NCBI GenBank assembly: GCA_036852015.1
Contig: JAANDG010000102.1
Span: forward strand, 124,001-188,000
Length of the DNA stretch: 64,000 bases
Origin: Pelodera strongyloides
Taxonomy: Eukaryota > Nematoda > Chromadorea > Rhabditida > Rhabditidae
Direction of reading: 5' to 3'
The position numbers and the translations under genes are program-made. Shown piece by piece: positions 11,026 through 22,262 of this stretch (position 1 is its first letter; every line of letters begins with the position of its first letter). The notes under the pieces are model-generated. The model did not search any database. It saw only the letters and a list, made by a program, of their open reading frames with translations, and had not been told where the DNA came from.

Positions 11026-14000
11026 CTCACTCGGTTTGTTGAGCAAGACTGGTAATTGCGTTGAATGCAGCATCGTCAGCAGCCGAATCAGCTGAATCAC
11101 CGCTTCCATGACAAACCTGCAATAAAAAAGCGCTTTTATACATTTAATGAATATTTACAGTACATAATTGGAGTTGGAATTGTAAAACTCACAATGGGTG
11201 TTTCCAATCCGAGAGAAACCAGTGCGAAATATTGATCCTCCGACCCGGGGACGGGAGACTGAAAAGTGAATGAAATGAATCAACATAACAGACCAGATCC
11301 CATCTGTTTATTTCCGAAAATACTGCGGAGAATGGAAACGCACCTTAGGAAAATTAGTATACTGAACACTGAATTTGAATTCCTCGGCAAAGAGATCCAA
11401 TCGAGTGCGAGAAGATTCCATATGCATTGCAGTGACAGATGGATCGTTCTCGGCATCACCTTTAAAAGGGGGAATTGAGACATATTGCTGACCTCCACGA
11501 CATACGGGCAATAGTTTAAATCAGTGGTGGTCTCCTACCTTTCTTGGCCGGCACCAATACTGCCTTGGTAATGGGACAAAATGCCTCCAGGAACTCCTTT
11601 GCTTTCAGTGCAATACTCTTCTTTTGCTCTGCAGAGAGCGCGCGTTTGCCATCGCGGCCCTTTCTTCTGAACGGAACAAAAGTTACACTGAGCTCTAAAA
11701 TAAAACAGCAGACAATAAGCTAGAGACAATTATCGAAGCTCACCTCAGCTTTCCAACGACGACCATTTCGGTTTTCAGTGGCGCAATTTGAGGAACTGGA
11801 TAATTGCTATCATCTGAAAAGACTCATTAAAATTCAGTCGGCAAAAGCCTGGGAGCCAATGAACCATCGCTATGCAATCTTCAATTAGTGTTATGGACTA
11901 CCTGGAGGTGGGCATGCACAGACTTGGTTGCTGAATGTGACCCTTCTTTTGCTTCCATTGGGAGGAGAGGGTGACCCGCCTTCTGTTGGCACTGCTGTGC
12001 TTGATTCGAATGAGTTGGTAGGGCTTATGTCATCGGAATCATCAGAACTACGAGAAATCGCATCGATGGAAAGTTCAGTCCTGGAAAAAAAGACATTTAA
12101 TTCTTATTCAAAGAGGGTACCTTGGGAACAATCCGGAAGGTATAACAAACACACCCCGGAGAGGACGTTTCAGTGCTGACACACAAGAGACCCTCGTTCC
12201 CACAAAATCAAATAACATTTCGGAACCATTTTGTAAAACGGTGTTACTTTCGCGGTTTGCACGGAGGAATGATAAAACTCGGCGTAGCAAGCTTGTTTCA
12301 AAAAATACATCAAAGTTAGATATAAAAAGAGTAAACAAAGCCAAACCAGGTTGTCGACTCTTTGGGAGTCGTATTATTTGCTTCCGTTTCTTGATGATTT
12401 TCCTGCCTTTCCGATAAAGAAGCCTCGGCCTCTTCGGGGTCGAATACACCTGCAAGCGATTTGATGAACATTTTGTTACGGGTGGCAGGGGAAAATTGAT
12501 ATTCCTATTGAATTAAGTGAACAAGAAAATAGTCTGACCAATTGTCATATGAGATGGATCAAATTTCTTCTTCAGCAAACTTTTTCCTGGTGGTGGTAGC
12601 GGCTTAACAAAACCTGAAAAGGTTGCAATAGAAGATGTTGATAGCACAACAGTAGAAGCAATTCGCACAAATACGTAAAATGAACTAGCAGCTCACGAAA
12701 GGTGAAAACAACACTATGCGAGAATCCTCTTTCCTAGAATGTAAATACTACAAAACTTGCTTGAAGAAAAAACTTGCTTTTTACTCAAACAAGTAAATAC
12801 TGATGCTTCAGACTTAACTTTTCTTCTCACGAGTATTATAAAATTCTGATGTATCGAAGCTACTCTGGCAAATAACTAACCAATATGAGAAAGCATGGCT
12901 TCGGCGGCAGCTCTCTTAGCAAGGCGCTTGTTTGGTCCAGTTCCTGTACAGCACATTCCACCCCAAGTCACCTTAATTCGACAATTTTTTTTAACAAAAT
13001 CAAAAAACTTTAACATCTTCTTTCCGATTATGAAAGGGGGAATATGCACCATACTTCGACAACAAACTCCTTGTATCTGCATTGCCCATGTTCACTGATA
13101 AACTCAAATCGAGGCTCAGCTTCGCCGCGAGTTTGGACGACCTTAAAAGGGTATCCTTGATTTAGTGGCCGACAAAAAAGAGAAGAAAAAAAGGAAGAAA
13201 TTATTGGCAAGAAAATAAATGTGTGTAAGTGGAGGGAACGCACCTGCATTAGACGAGAAACAGGATTTATTTGGTGTCCATATTCTGGATCCATTTTCTT
13301 ATCCTGCAAAAGAAAAATGTCAGACAAACAAAAAGAACTTTTATAAATATCTATCATAATAATAATAATAATTTATTAAATACGCATAAATTTCATGACA
13401 AAAATATATGCAACGTACAGTTACTTCCTGTGAATTTCTCTACCGTATGTCAACGGCAGCGCGGCAAACGGCAGTACAAATTCGTTAAATTCCCTCTGTA
13501 CTTTTCCAGAGGATTTGTGGAGAAAAGTTTTCTAATGAACAGTCCACAAAATATTAATATATTAATTTGTTAAATCGAAACTGGCTGAACACTAAGCTTT
13601 AGTAGAAAGCAAGCACACAAACCTTTACAATTGTTTTTCTTTTGTGATCGCGGGGTTGAGATGATTTCTTATGTGTTTTGTACAAGTTTTGCGCGATAAA
13701 GAGAGGAAACTTTTCTGGAAAAAAAACTCGTAAATTGTATCATTATCAACTGAAAAATTGTAAATTGTATCATTATAAACTTTAAGTACTCACAGGGAGA
13801 ATACAATAAATAAAGAGAAATTAGGAACATCCTTACCAACGTCCTTAATCTTGTCCAGCAGCGCAGCACAAGCAGCTTGTTTTGCTGTTTTTTTGTTCCT
13901 TCCTTCTCCGTCCGCATGGAGACAAGTCCCAGTAGGACCCGCCAGTTTGCAGCTGATTATGTAGTGCTTGTCGTGGGCAGGACCCTCCTCTGCGACTATC

Positions 14001-16538
14001 TAAAAAGGAACTGCTTAACTGACGCGAATCGGTATTATAGCGCCGAGCGCCCTCCATAAGCTTGTAAAGGAAGATGTCATAAGCAAACATTGAATTTGTT
14101 TTTTCACCCTTGAATAAAGGTGCACGCTCTTGAAGCGTAAAATAATTTTTTTACCTCAAATTCCACGTTCATCCGCAATTGCAGAGCACATTCATGAAGT
14201 TTCGAGACGACACTCTTTCCCTTCTGCTGGTTGCTTATGTTCTCTGTGTCGTCGGATTCTGAGTCGTCCTGTAATGTTCGTCTCGTATAAAAACTTGTTC
14301 AAGGCCTATTCTTCTAATACATACGTTGCTTGTAGCTTCACCGTGTTGTTCCAAACCTCATTATTCTCTTTGTCGCAATGTTCCTCTACTTCGGTCGTTG
14401 CACGCCCTACGCTGTTTTTCTCTTTATTTTCCTGTTCCAGTTGAGTTAGGGCCGGGCCAAGGAGCAACAGTGCCTGGAAAACGTTTAATAAAGTGTAAGA
14501 TTGAAGTTACACTTATACAATTATTCAGCCCCTTATACAATTATTCAGCCGGAGTATACAACAACGTGAATTGCAAATATTAGTGATCAGCACTACAAAG
14601 ATCCAAATAAAATAAACCCATTTACCTGCTCTGCGCAATGGGACTGTGCTTGATGAAATGTCGGAGCAGTGCCATATATAATAGGATATCTGGAGTCCAG
14701 CGTTAGAGCAACAACACACATTCGTGGTGGAGGGAGAGGCGGGGCAAACGGCACTCTGAAATCAAACAGTTTCATCGCGTTCAATCAATGTTTACATTGA
14801 TGAACAATGTATGCAAATCGAATTGTCAGTGCTATTTTTTTGTACATGCTTCAGATAACGAATAAAATAAACTATGGTGTTAAAAGGTCGCAGTCACTTC
14901 AAATTCGTATTTTTACTTCAGTTCGGGGGTTTCTATGTATTGTCATCATTGGCAACCGGCAAGTCCCGTTGCGATTTAGAAACCACCCCATTTTGTCAGA
15001 AATCAAAACTCAACCAAAGGGATTTCTTTCACTGTGAAATTTTTTGGTAAATTGGCAAGCGCACTTACAAGTTAACATCATCATAATTTCGTTTAAATCA
15101 ACAATTACTTACGGAGCAGAAATTACACGTGGTGGTTGTGGGAACATTGGTTGATTTTGATGTCTCATCTTATTATATTGATTATATGGTCCAGCCGGGT
15201 GTAGGTGGGATTCCAGCCGGGTGTAGATGGGATTTTTCATTGATAACTGTTTCAATGTATTGTTCAGTAGGGCGATCGGTGAAGGAGGGGCACCTAAACA
15301 CAAATATTCAGGGGAACAAATTTCTCCGCAATATATGCGGAGAATTTTTTGATTAACGATTGGTGCGTGCAACGTCGAGAATAGCATTTGATTCCGGGAG
15401 CATTTCCGTGTGGAAATGTTCCGCGGTGCTAAGTGTGAAGTGGTTCCCAATACGTCGGGCGCTATACTACGAACGAGCCGAGCGGTCGCACTTCAAGAAA
15501 TTATTTTTCCACTGTTTGTGACGTATTTTCAAGTATGTCGTAAATATATTTTGCAAATTTTTATTTATTTATTTTATTTGCTTAAGAATGGTAATATCTA
15601 GTATTTGCAAAATATGTGTCTTTTGATACTTCAAATAACTGTAGACTTCTTGTTAGAATTTATCGGGTCCATAGACTAAGAAAGATTTGTGTGGATATAG
15701 TTTCACAGACAGCTCATCATACAGTGCGGTTTTCACTTTCACAGTTACTAAGTATGTAGTCTTCTCATAGGGAAAATAATAAATATTAATTGCTTGATTC
15801 TGAGCTTTTGGCGTTTTATATACCTCATAATTTGCATAACTCGTGATCCAGGGGACATTGATAATTGCGTAAGCAGGTGGATTGCATAATCAAAAATCTA
15901 CTAAAATACCTTCCTTCTTATTTCTATCGCTTTGTTGAGGGGGCATTTCTCTCTTTGTCTCCTTTAGAGCAGCCATCGCAGCGTTTTGTTGGGCTTTCTT
16001 AATTGATCCACCAACACCCTCATATTTCTAAACAGTGTAATTAATTGGTTGCATTCAACGATGCCTTGTCTGAGACGTTTAAAGTTTACACGAACTAAAG
16101 TGGCAAATGTTAGGATTATTATTTAAAAATAGTGTATGCGGATTGATTTGCGAGCATGGAAAAATTACCTCTTCATCTGATAAGACGAGTTGCACAGTGA
16201 ACATTTTCTTATGTGCTGGCCCACTTTCATCCATTAGTTTATACTCGGGACGAATCTGGAAGAAGCAAAAGTAGGCAAACAACGGACAGGACCTTACCCC
16301 TTTTTCGCGCATCTAACATACACTCCATGGATTTTTTCGAGTTATTTAAAGCATTATTTCAAGAGTGTGTAGAGTTTTTTACACCATCTGTTGTCATTTT
16401 GATATTTAAAGCAATTACGTAATTGCGAGTATCTCTTGCTCTGTACAAATATACCTGCTCAATGAAAGTACTAATGTTGGTCAGTGTAATGCGGACACTA
16501 TTGCTGAACTGATTTGCAGCGATCTGGCCAGAACCCAT
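11026..16538 (-). CDS. stau: Staufen, double-stranded RNA-binding protein, 20 exons
   Basis: Exons: 16455-16538 (ATG), 16169-16255, 15910-16027, 15113-15293, 14626-14755, 14357-14473, 14155-14268, 13837-13999, 13623-13714, 13244-13303, 13055-13141, 12881-12971, 12539-12613, 12347-12449, 11903-12080, 11744-11813, 11539-11687, 11344-11492, 11193-11258, 11026-11116 (TGA). They sum to 2205 nt, 734 residues. dsRNA-binding domains: about 29-95 (RPEYKLMDESGPAHKK), 260-330 (VAEEGPAHDK, RNKKTAKQAA), 375-441 (NPVSRLMQ, GTGPNKRLAKRAAAEAML) and a C-terminal Staufen-type domain, about 665-734 (FSVQYTNFPK, VCHGSGDSA). Domain order and the C-terminal signature identify Staufen rather than other dsRBD proteins. 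An acidic linker holds KRRVTF at about residue 547, matching the PP1-docking motif of vertebrate Staufen1. Staufen proteins bind structured mRNAs for localisation and decay. Exon 15113-15293 carries a 22-bp coding duplication. Confidence 0.95.
13357..13375 (+). repeat. AAT trinucleotide microsatellite in Staufen intron
   Basis: A short (AAT)n run directly upstream (in gene orientation) of exon 13244-13303. It ends in TTTATTAAATACG. It is intronic and has no visible consequence for splicing. Confidence 0.7.
14512..14551 (+). repeat. 19-bp tandem duplication in Staufen intron
   Basis: CTTATACAATTATTCAGCC occurs twice head to tail at about 14512-14550, in the intron between exons 14357-14473 and 14626-14755. 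A similar intronic duplication around GTAAATTGTATCATTAT lies near 13730-13785. Confidence 0.7.
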
Positions 16539-17062
16539 CAGATTTCAAATCAACGACTTATTCGGCTCACAACTCAGTTTTGCCGCGACCCTGCATTCTG
16601 CCATTCCCTACGGGAGCACCCAATAAACGAACACTGTGGAAGATTGCCTACTCTGTTTCGGAAATAAACATGTTTTGCTGATTATGATTAATGTCTAAAT
16701 TTGGTTTAAATTTGGTATACAATATTAAATTATATATTTGATATGGAGTATAATGATATGCCAAATTTTCAGAATAAAATACTACTATATTGATTGGTAT
16801 TGGAGTATTTGTTTTTTTTTTATGTTAAGAGAAGTTTCTTATTGATAGAAACGTGAATTTTCAACTTGATAATGGAAGATATGATACAAATCCCAAAAGA
16901 TACTGCTTTCCGAAGGCATTCTGTATACGAATCTATGAATGTTCTAAGTCTGAATGATCTCGATGCCGATGGCAGGAGTAAGGGTCACTGTCAATCTCAT
17001 TACTATTTTACTCTTCTTTCCGTACATAGATTATAAAAAATGGGATACCCAAGCCAGCCGAA

Positions 17063-17652
17063 TCAGATAGTTTCCACGTACTTGGCAGTGCTACTTGCAA
17101 AGATTGAATTAATGCAAATAATGATAGCTCGCAGTTTGTTCAAATTTGTAAGGGAAACAAAAATATAATCAACCATACCTTGTGATATCTACATAGTTCC
17201 GCAATTCGGCACCTGGGTGTTTTTCCTTTTTCTTCAGGAAATCCATAATTATAAACCTAAAATGCACTGGGAAACTAGCTGCGTTCTTTGGGTCCATTGA
17301 CACTAACTAACACTAACTTCGTTTGGGCTTGATAACTGAAGATTTATGATCGATGACCGTAAATATTGTCTTTGTTTATATGATTACTTTGCTGTTTCCT
17401 TCGTGCTCGTTGTGCTTCGCTCCAGCAGCTCCACACCACGGACGGGGATGAGATAAGTGGTGCTAAAGGTATAGTTGCAAAAAAAAGTAAACTAAACTTA
17501 GCTTCTGAAAAATTGATGTGACTAACATTATTTATCAGCAAACTTAATTATATTTGTCAGTCTATAGGCGAAACATTTCGTGTTTTAGTTGGTGTAATTG
17601 CTCTGGAACGATGTTCTCACCTCCGCCCCATGTCCGCCGATATCCCCAACAT
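17063..17652 (-). CDS. unrecognised small protein, 77 residues, 5 exons
   Basis: Exons 17621-17652 (ATG), 17388-17462, 17318-17335, 17179-17256 and 17063-17093 (TGA) sum to 234 nt with matching phases at all four junctions. Donors are GTGAGA, GTAATC, GTTAGT, GTATGG; acceptors are CTTTAG, CTTCAG, TTTTAG, GCAAG. The product begins MLGISADMGRS or, from an internal Met, MGRS. It has a short hydrophobic N-terminal stretch (TTYLIPVRGVELL) and a Lys-rich middle (MDFLKKKEKHPGAELRN). The 18-nt exon is small but phase-consistent. It lies about 0.5 kb upstream of Staufen on the same strand and could share its promoter region. The family is not recognised. Confidence 0.55.
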
Positions 17653-18680
17653 TCGAAGTCATATAAGTAACCATTATTGCACCCGAATTGAATTTAGTAT
17701 AAGTATTTTTTTATCGCATTTCTTGAAGATATCTGTAGAAATGCAAGTAGATTGTGTCAAATCAGTTCAATTGAAAATGTATCGTTTCTTCTTCTTAAAG
17801 AAAAGGAAAACTTTCAGAAGTGAATGTAATGAAGATTGTTGCATTGTTTCACATTGTAAGGATGGTTCGCGTTGGATAGAAAAACTCCAGTTTAAAAGTA
17901 AGGGCGCATTCGAGATGGACATTTCCGGAAAATAAAAATAAAACTTTTGGTTCGAGATGGATTTCACCAGAAAAGAATGAAAGTGCCACGCATACACATG
18001 CAAATGATCGATTGATTTTAGTTTCAATTACTTTGCATTTGCATTTTCGACAATTATTTTGCATGTATTATTTTTTTTCTCGGTGCCCATCTCGAACCAC
18101 TTTTTTCTTTTCTTTTCCGGAAAATGTCCAATGTCTCGAATGTGTCGAATGCCTCGAATGCGCCCTAAATAAAGTTAAAGAAAAAATTATGACGTCATAA
18201 ATTTGATCTATGCGTTGATTGCGTATACACAACTGGAAAGAAAACTTATGTATATTTTGCTGTATTCTTGGATCAATAGAAGCCGATTATGTGCGCAAAC
18301 GGACCTGGACCCGTTCCAGCTAGACCTTACGAACCGGGTCCCGTTCCGCCTAGGCGGCTCGTATTACTGTACGTGCCGGCACGTAAAACGAACCGGATCC
18401 CGTTCCGGATTCGGACCCGATTCGTTTGCCTTGCATGCACTTTGCATTTTAGTTTATCTTTTTTTGGAAAATGCCATGCTTTTCGATTTATTCTTATTTT
18501 TGTTTGCTTTCTTCGAATTTCTATATTATTGTTTGCATCAGGTAGTCATGTGCATGTGGCGCTTCGATGAAGGCGTGGAACGATGACGATGAAGAAATAA
18601 TACGCTTTATGGTATGTTTAGATCCAATGAATAGCTTTACAGGGTTTATTACTTTTTCTTTACTGCATAGAATATTTCAG
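17653..18680. other. intergenic with GC-rich motif patch
   Basis: Mostly AT-rich. 18299-18425 is a GC-rich patch in which CCCGTTCC occurs three times, with arms such as CGAACCGG(G/A)TCCCGTTCCG, and 18299-18319 recurs inverted near 27814. An ATG-led open stretch at 18567-18611 ends at a GTATGT donor and could be a first exon, but its phase does not fit the exon at 18681. Clusters of TCGAATG-type triplets occur near 18130-18165. Confidence 0.4.
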
Positions 18681-20089
18681 ACGTTTGCAACAAAGAGGTG
18701 ACTTCTACTATTTCGTGGCGGTACGACGGAGTTCTGCTGGGTGGAACTGGGCTGGTTGTTACGGAATAGCGACGCTATGGAGATCGGTATGTATGTCGAT
18801 AGTTTATCAGTACAAAATTCTTACCTAAATGATCTCTTACGTGGTCTCATTTTCCAATGCTACGAGCTTTTCTAAATTTCGAGTGTTCTCTTCTATTGTA
18901 CCTTGTACCTAGATTCACACATTTGTTTTGTTAGGGGGACGTGCCGCTCTGCTTCGAAGAAGAATTGGAAGGGAGGATAATGAGACAAAAGTAAGTTTTA
19001 TGAATGACTTATTGAGAAGAACTGACTATATCCTGGATAATCCCTTATAGATACGTATCCCTTTCAGGCTTGAGAAACTGCAACCGTGGGGCGTGTGCGT
19101 TTTGGATTATGATCAACACCAAGATTTCGACAGGCTTAGTAAGAATGTACGTATTGGTTGTTGTTTTAATGTATTAAGTATTATTATGTGCCCGAGAGTC
19201 CATTCGTATTTCTGTGGTGTGGCGTGGCGACTGTCTTATGGGGTTCCCATATATGCGACCCGCACTTGCGAAAATGACAAATGCCTGTCCATGTTCGAGT
19301 CGGTGTAAATGATATGGTTCCGCAGCGATTATGGATCTAGTATGCATCTATTTCAAGTAACACGTAACACGGGTCTGATGCGGTCCTGTTCTAAGTAGTA
19401 CGGGTATTTGGCATTTTCGCTGCAGGACCGTGTGAAATGCGCGATTCGCATGGTTACGGCAGGCAGTTGACATGCATGTAAAATGTCTTGAACATGGATT
19501 TGAATTTGACATTTTCGCATGTGTGATTCGCGAAGCTGGAAACCCTACCCATTATGCGCCTATTTTTAGCGCATTTTCTCCCATTCAACCGTTTGTGAGG
19601 CTCTGTGATGAATGATTTTTGGGAATGAATCTGGAATCCAGGGTTCAGGTGAGACTTGCAATTTCCTGTTTTTTTTTTAAGGTCCACTGGAAGCCACACA
19701 TGACCATATATGTATTTTCAACATTGTTATTTAGGACTGGGACGCTATGCTCATACGTTCAGTTACTTTGGTCTCAAAATTAACTATATGCCTATATCAT
19801 TGTGTCACCATTTTGGTGTGTGAAATGTATATTGGTGTATACCTAACATAAGAAATTTTTGCAATGGATTCTTTATTTTTGTTTATCGCTTTTATGCATA
19901 AGAATTGGGCAAACAAATAGTGTTTTCTTCACTTTAAATAATTCTTTTCAGGGAGGACATCGCACGTGCGAGAGGATACTTCCACGACTGATTTGCCTTA
20001 CTGCCACCTTTCGTGCTTTGAAACTTGCAAGAAAATGTCTGCAGAAGGTTGGTACGAATTTGTGTTTGTTTATTAAAATAGAGTCGTAG
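18681..20089 (+). CDS. unrecognised gene, partial exon chain
   Basis: Four exons keep one frame: 18681-18786, 18935-18990, 19068-19146 and 19952-20089 (stop). Acceptors are ATTTCAG, TTGTTAG, CTTTCAG and TTTTCAG; donors are GTATGT, GTAAGT and GTACGT. Readable parts include FYYFVAVRRSSAGWNW, CFEEELEGRIMRQK, LQPWGVCVLDYDQHQDFD and CERILPRLICL. The chain needs an upstream exon ending in phase 2, which I could not find; the candidate at 18567-18611 ends in phase 0. The last intron holds a 306-bp TIR element. Other frames of the small exons are also open, so the model is tentative and the gene may be broken. Confidence 0.4.
19240..19545. mobile_element. TIR element family C, copy 1
   Basis: 306 bp bounded by imperfect terminal inverted repeats of about 40 nt. 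The left end reads GGGGTTCCC then CTTGCGAAAATGACAAAT; the complement of the right end reads GGGTTTCC then ATGCGAAAATGTCAAAT. Related copies are at 43662-43976 and 61667-61947. No coding capacity, so probably a non-autonomous MITE. It sits in an intron of the partial gene 18681-20089. Confidence 0.7.
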
Positions 20090-20762
20090 CATAGCCTACA
20101 ACCATGTAAAATAAGTGGGGTAGCCATGCAAAAGAGGCATGTAATAAGTGATAGCTCCTTTGTGTGAGAGGCCTTACGTTCAAAAAGGCTAAATGCGTGA
20201 CTTCGCTAAAGAACTTCAGGACTTGAAACCCGTGTTCGAGCTTAGTTTCCGTGTATTATAGTTTTCATGAATATTACATTCATCGTGGTAAAATATTATA
20301 TTTAGATGCAATTGTGGCAACGCACGGCTAATGGCTTATATATGTCATTCTGAACCACACGTTCCAAGTTCCGGCATGCAACATCACACTTGGGAGCGAA
20401 ACGAGAATTCAGGAGTGTATTTCTTGGGTACCCATACGAGGGTAATTTGGACGTGGAAATGTTTGTAAGAACACGTATCACAATATACATTTACATATCC
20501 TATAATTAGAAATTAATGAAGACAATTTCTGTAAATATTTGGACCGGAAACTATTTGTGCACCCTATTTAATATCAGTTTAAGTAATTTGTTCGCGAGTT
20601 GTTAGTTGGTTATTTATGTTGTTAGATAGTTAGCTATTGTTTTGGATTGTAGATTTACATTAGTTTCTTAGCTAGTCATACCCTGTTGTTTAGTTTAACC
20701 GAATTGCATAGTTTGATTGTTGTTGACCTTATATGTAGGTACTGTCTTTATTCTTCTTATTT
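20090..20762. other. AT-rich flank of the retroelement
   Basis: Sequence between the end of the preceding gene and the first base shared by the two retroelement copies. No coding exon or tRNA seen. It ends with CTTATTT directly before the shared CAACTTACCTCATG. Confidence 0.35.
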
Positions 20763-21579
20763 CAACTTACCTCATGATTGTGTCATTGATAGCATCCTAG
20801 AACTAACGGATATATGCTTTAAAAACTCCGGTAAATCTCTTATTAACGTAGGATTTAAGAAAAGTTACTATACTGATGCTCCGTCTACTAACTGTTTCTC
20901 TTCAAATGAAGTTAAAAACATGGTACGCTACATAGTTAAAAATAGTTATCTAGTATTCCAGGGCATTATTTTCCACCAGATCAAAGGAGTTCCTCAGGGA
21001 GGTAACTCTTCTCCTTTACTTGCTGATTTAACTCTTTGTATGATTGAATTTAAATACTTTAAAAGCTTTTTGAATTCTTCCCTCGGCTATAAGATGTCCA
21101 TGTTCAGATATATGGATGACATAGCTATTTTCTATAATGATGATAACATTCTCGATATACTTGATTCCATCTATCCTAGCTCGCTCATTCTCGAAGCGGC
21201 CAACACTGTTGATTCCTCCGCTCCCTTTCTCGATCTCGCCCTTGCTAGGTCTACACATAATTGGACTATCAATTTATACAATAAAACTGATGATTATAGT
21301 TTTGACGTTATAAGATTTCCTATGTATGACAGTCATATATGTGACCATATTAAAGTAAACTGTATCCAAGGTGAAGTAATACGTATTCATAGATGTACTT
21401 CCCAGCTTACTTCTTTCAAATCCAAAATCCATTCGTTCATTATCAAGCTGCTCTCCAACAATTACCCCAAAGAAGTTGTACTCAAAACTATCAAAAAATC
21501 ATTTAATAAGTACCCTATTATTAGTCTTAAATACGATACCTCTACTAAAAGTCTCAACAGTTGGGTCGACAACCTTTAA
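20763..21579 (+). pseudogene. 5'-truncated reverse transcriptase copy
   Basis: The frame is open from 20686, but element sequence begins at about 20763. It starts inside the RT domain at NLPHDCVIDSI, just after the first catalytic Asp, and continues in frame through GVPQGGNSSPLLADL and the YMDD box (FRYMDDIAIFYND) to a stop at 21577-21579. Everything N-terminal of the palm, including the endonuclease, is missing, so it cannot be active alone. Unlike the downstream copy it has no frameshift before YMDD. Confidence 0.85.
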
Positions 21580-22129
21580 TTTTGCATTTCTGTCGATTCT
21601 TCCCTATTATGCAAAACTTTGTAATCGTAATCTACGACATTCTATTTTCACTTATGGATAACTTATTCTTTTCAACAGACCACATAGTTCATAAACTTTA
21701 CCTATATATTCTATCACTAGGTTTATGTCATGCACTCTTACCCGATCAATACTACACACTACATCCCTTTCCCATTGCTCTCGTCCTCGTCTTGCATTGC
21801 TCCATACCCTTTCGTAGTACTTCTTACTTATTGATATATTCCTACCTAGTTATTTTGCTTGAGGACATATCCAAGGTTAGTTTTATACTTTCTTCTGCAT
21901 TTTGTTTATTAATTCTCTACATGTCCCTTTTTGTAAGGATATTCAGGTACTATTACACCCGCGGTATCAAGGTTAGTTTCTTATTCGGTTTTACTATTAA
22001 TTTTGTACCCTTTTTACTCTATAACCTTATATGTTTCTTTACATACTCTATAACATTTGTCTCTCTATCCCTTTCTCTATATCTACTTTACCTTTCTTTC
22101 ACTCACTGCCTAAGCCTACCGTCATCGCA

Positions 22130-22190
22130 CTGATGAGACCCAACGGTGGCAAAATCCTCGTATGCGAAGGGTCGAAACGGGGTTACCGTA
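22130..22190 (+). ncRNA. hammerhead ribozyme-like motif, copy 1
   Basis: CTGATGA at 22130-22136 is followed directly by GACCC, which pairs with GGGTC at 22169-22173. GAAA follows at 22174-22177, then CGG-GGTTA-CCG as a short stem III, then GTA, the expected cleavage triplet, at 22188-22190. This is the minimal hammerhead core reported in Penelope-like elements. Stem I is poorly supported: only A/T next to the core and a TACC/GGTA helix with an internal loop. An identical core is in the other tandem segment. Self-cleavage is inferred, not shown. Confidence 0.6.
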
Positions 22191-22262
22191 TTACATATGG
22201 TATATTCATGTTAGTTTGTTGAACTTATTCACTTATATCTTCCCAATTTGTTTCCTCTTTTA

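Noticed and set aside
18567..18611. MKAWNDDDEEIIRFM as first exon of the gene at 18681
   Set aside because: Ends in phase 0 whereas exon 18681 needs an incoming phase of 2; joining them gives an immediate stop.
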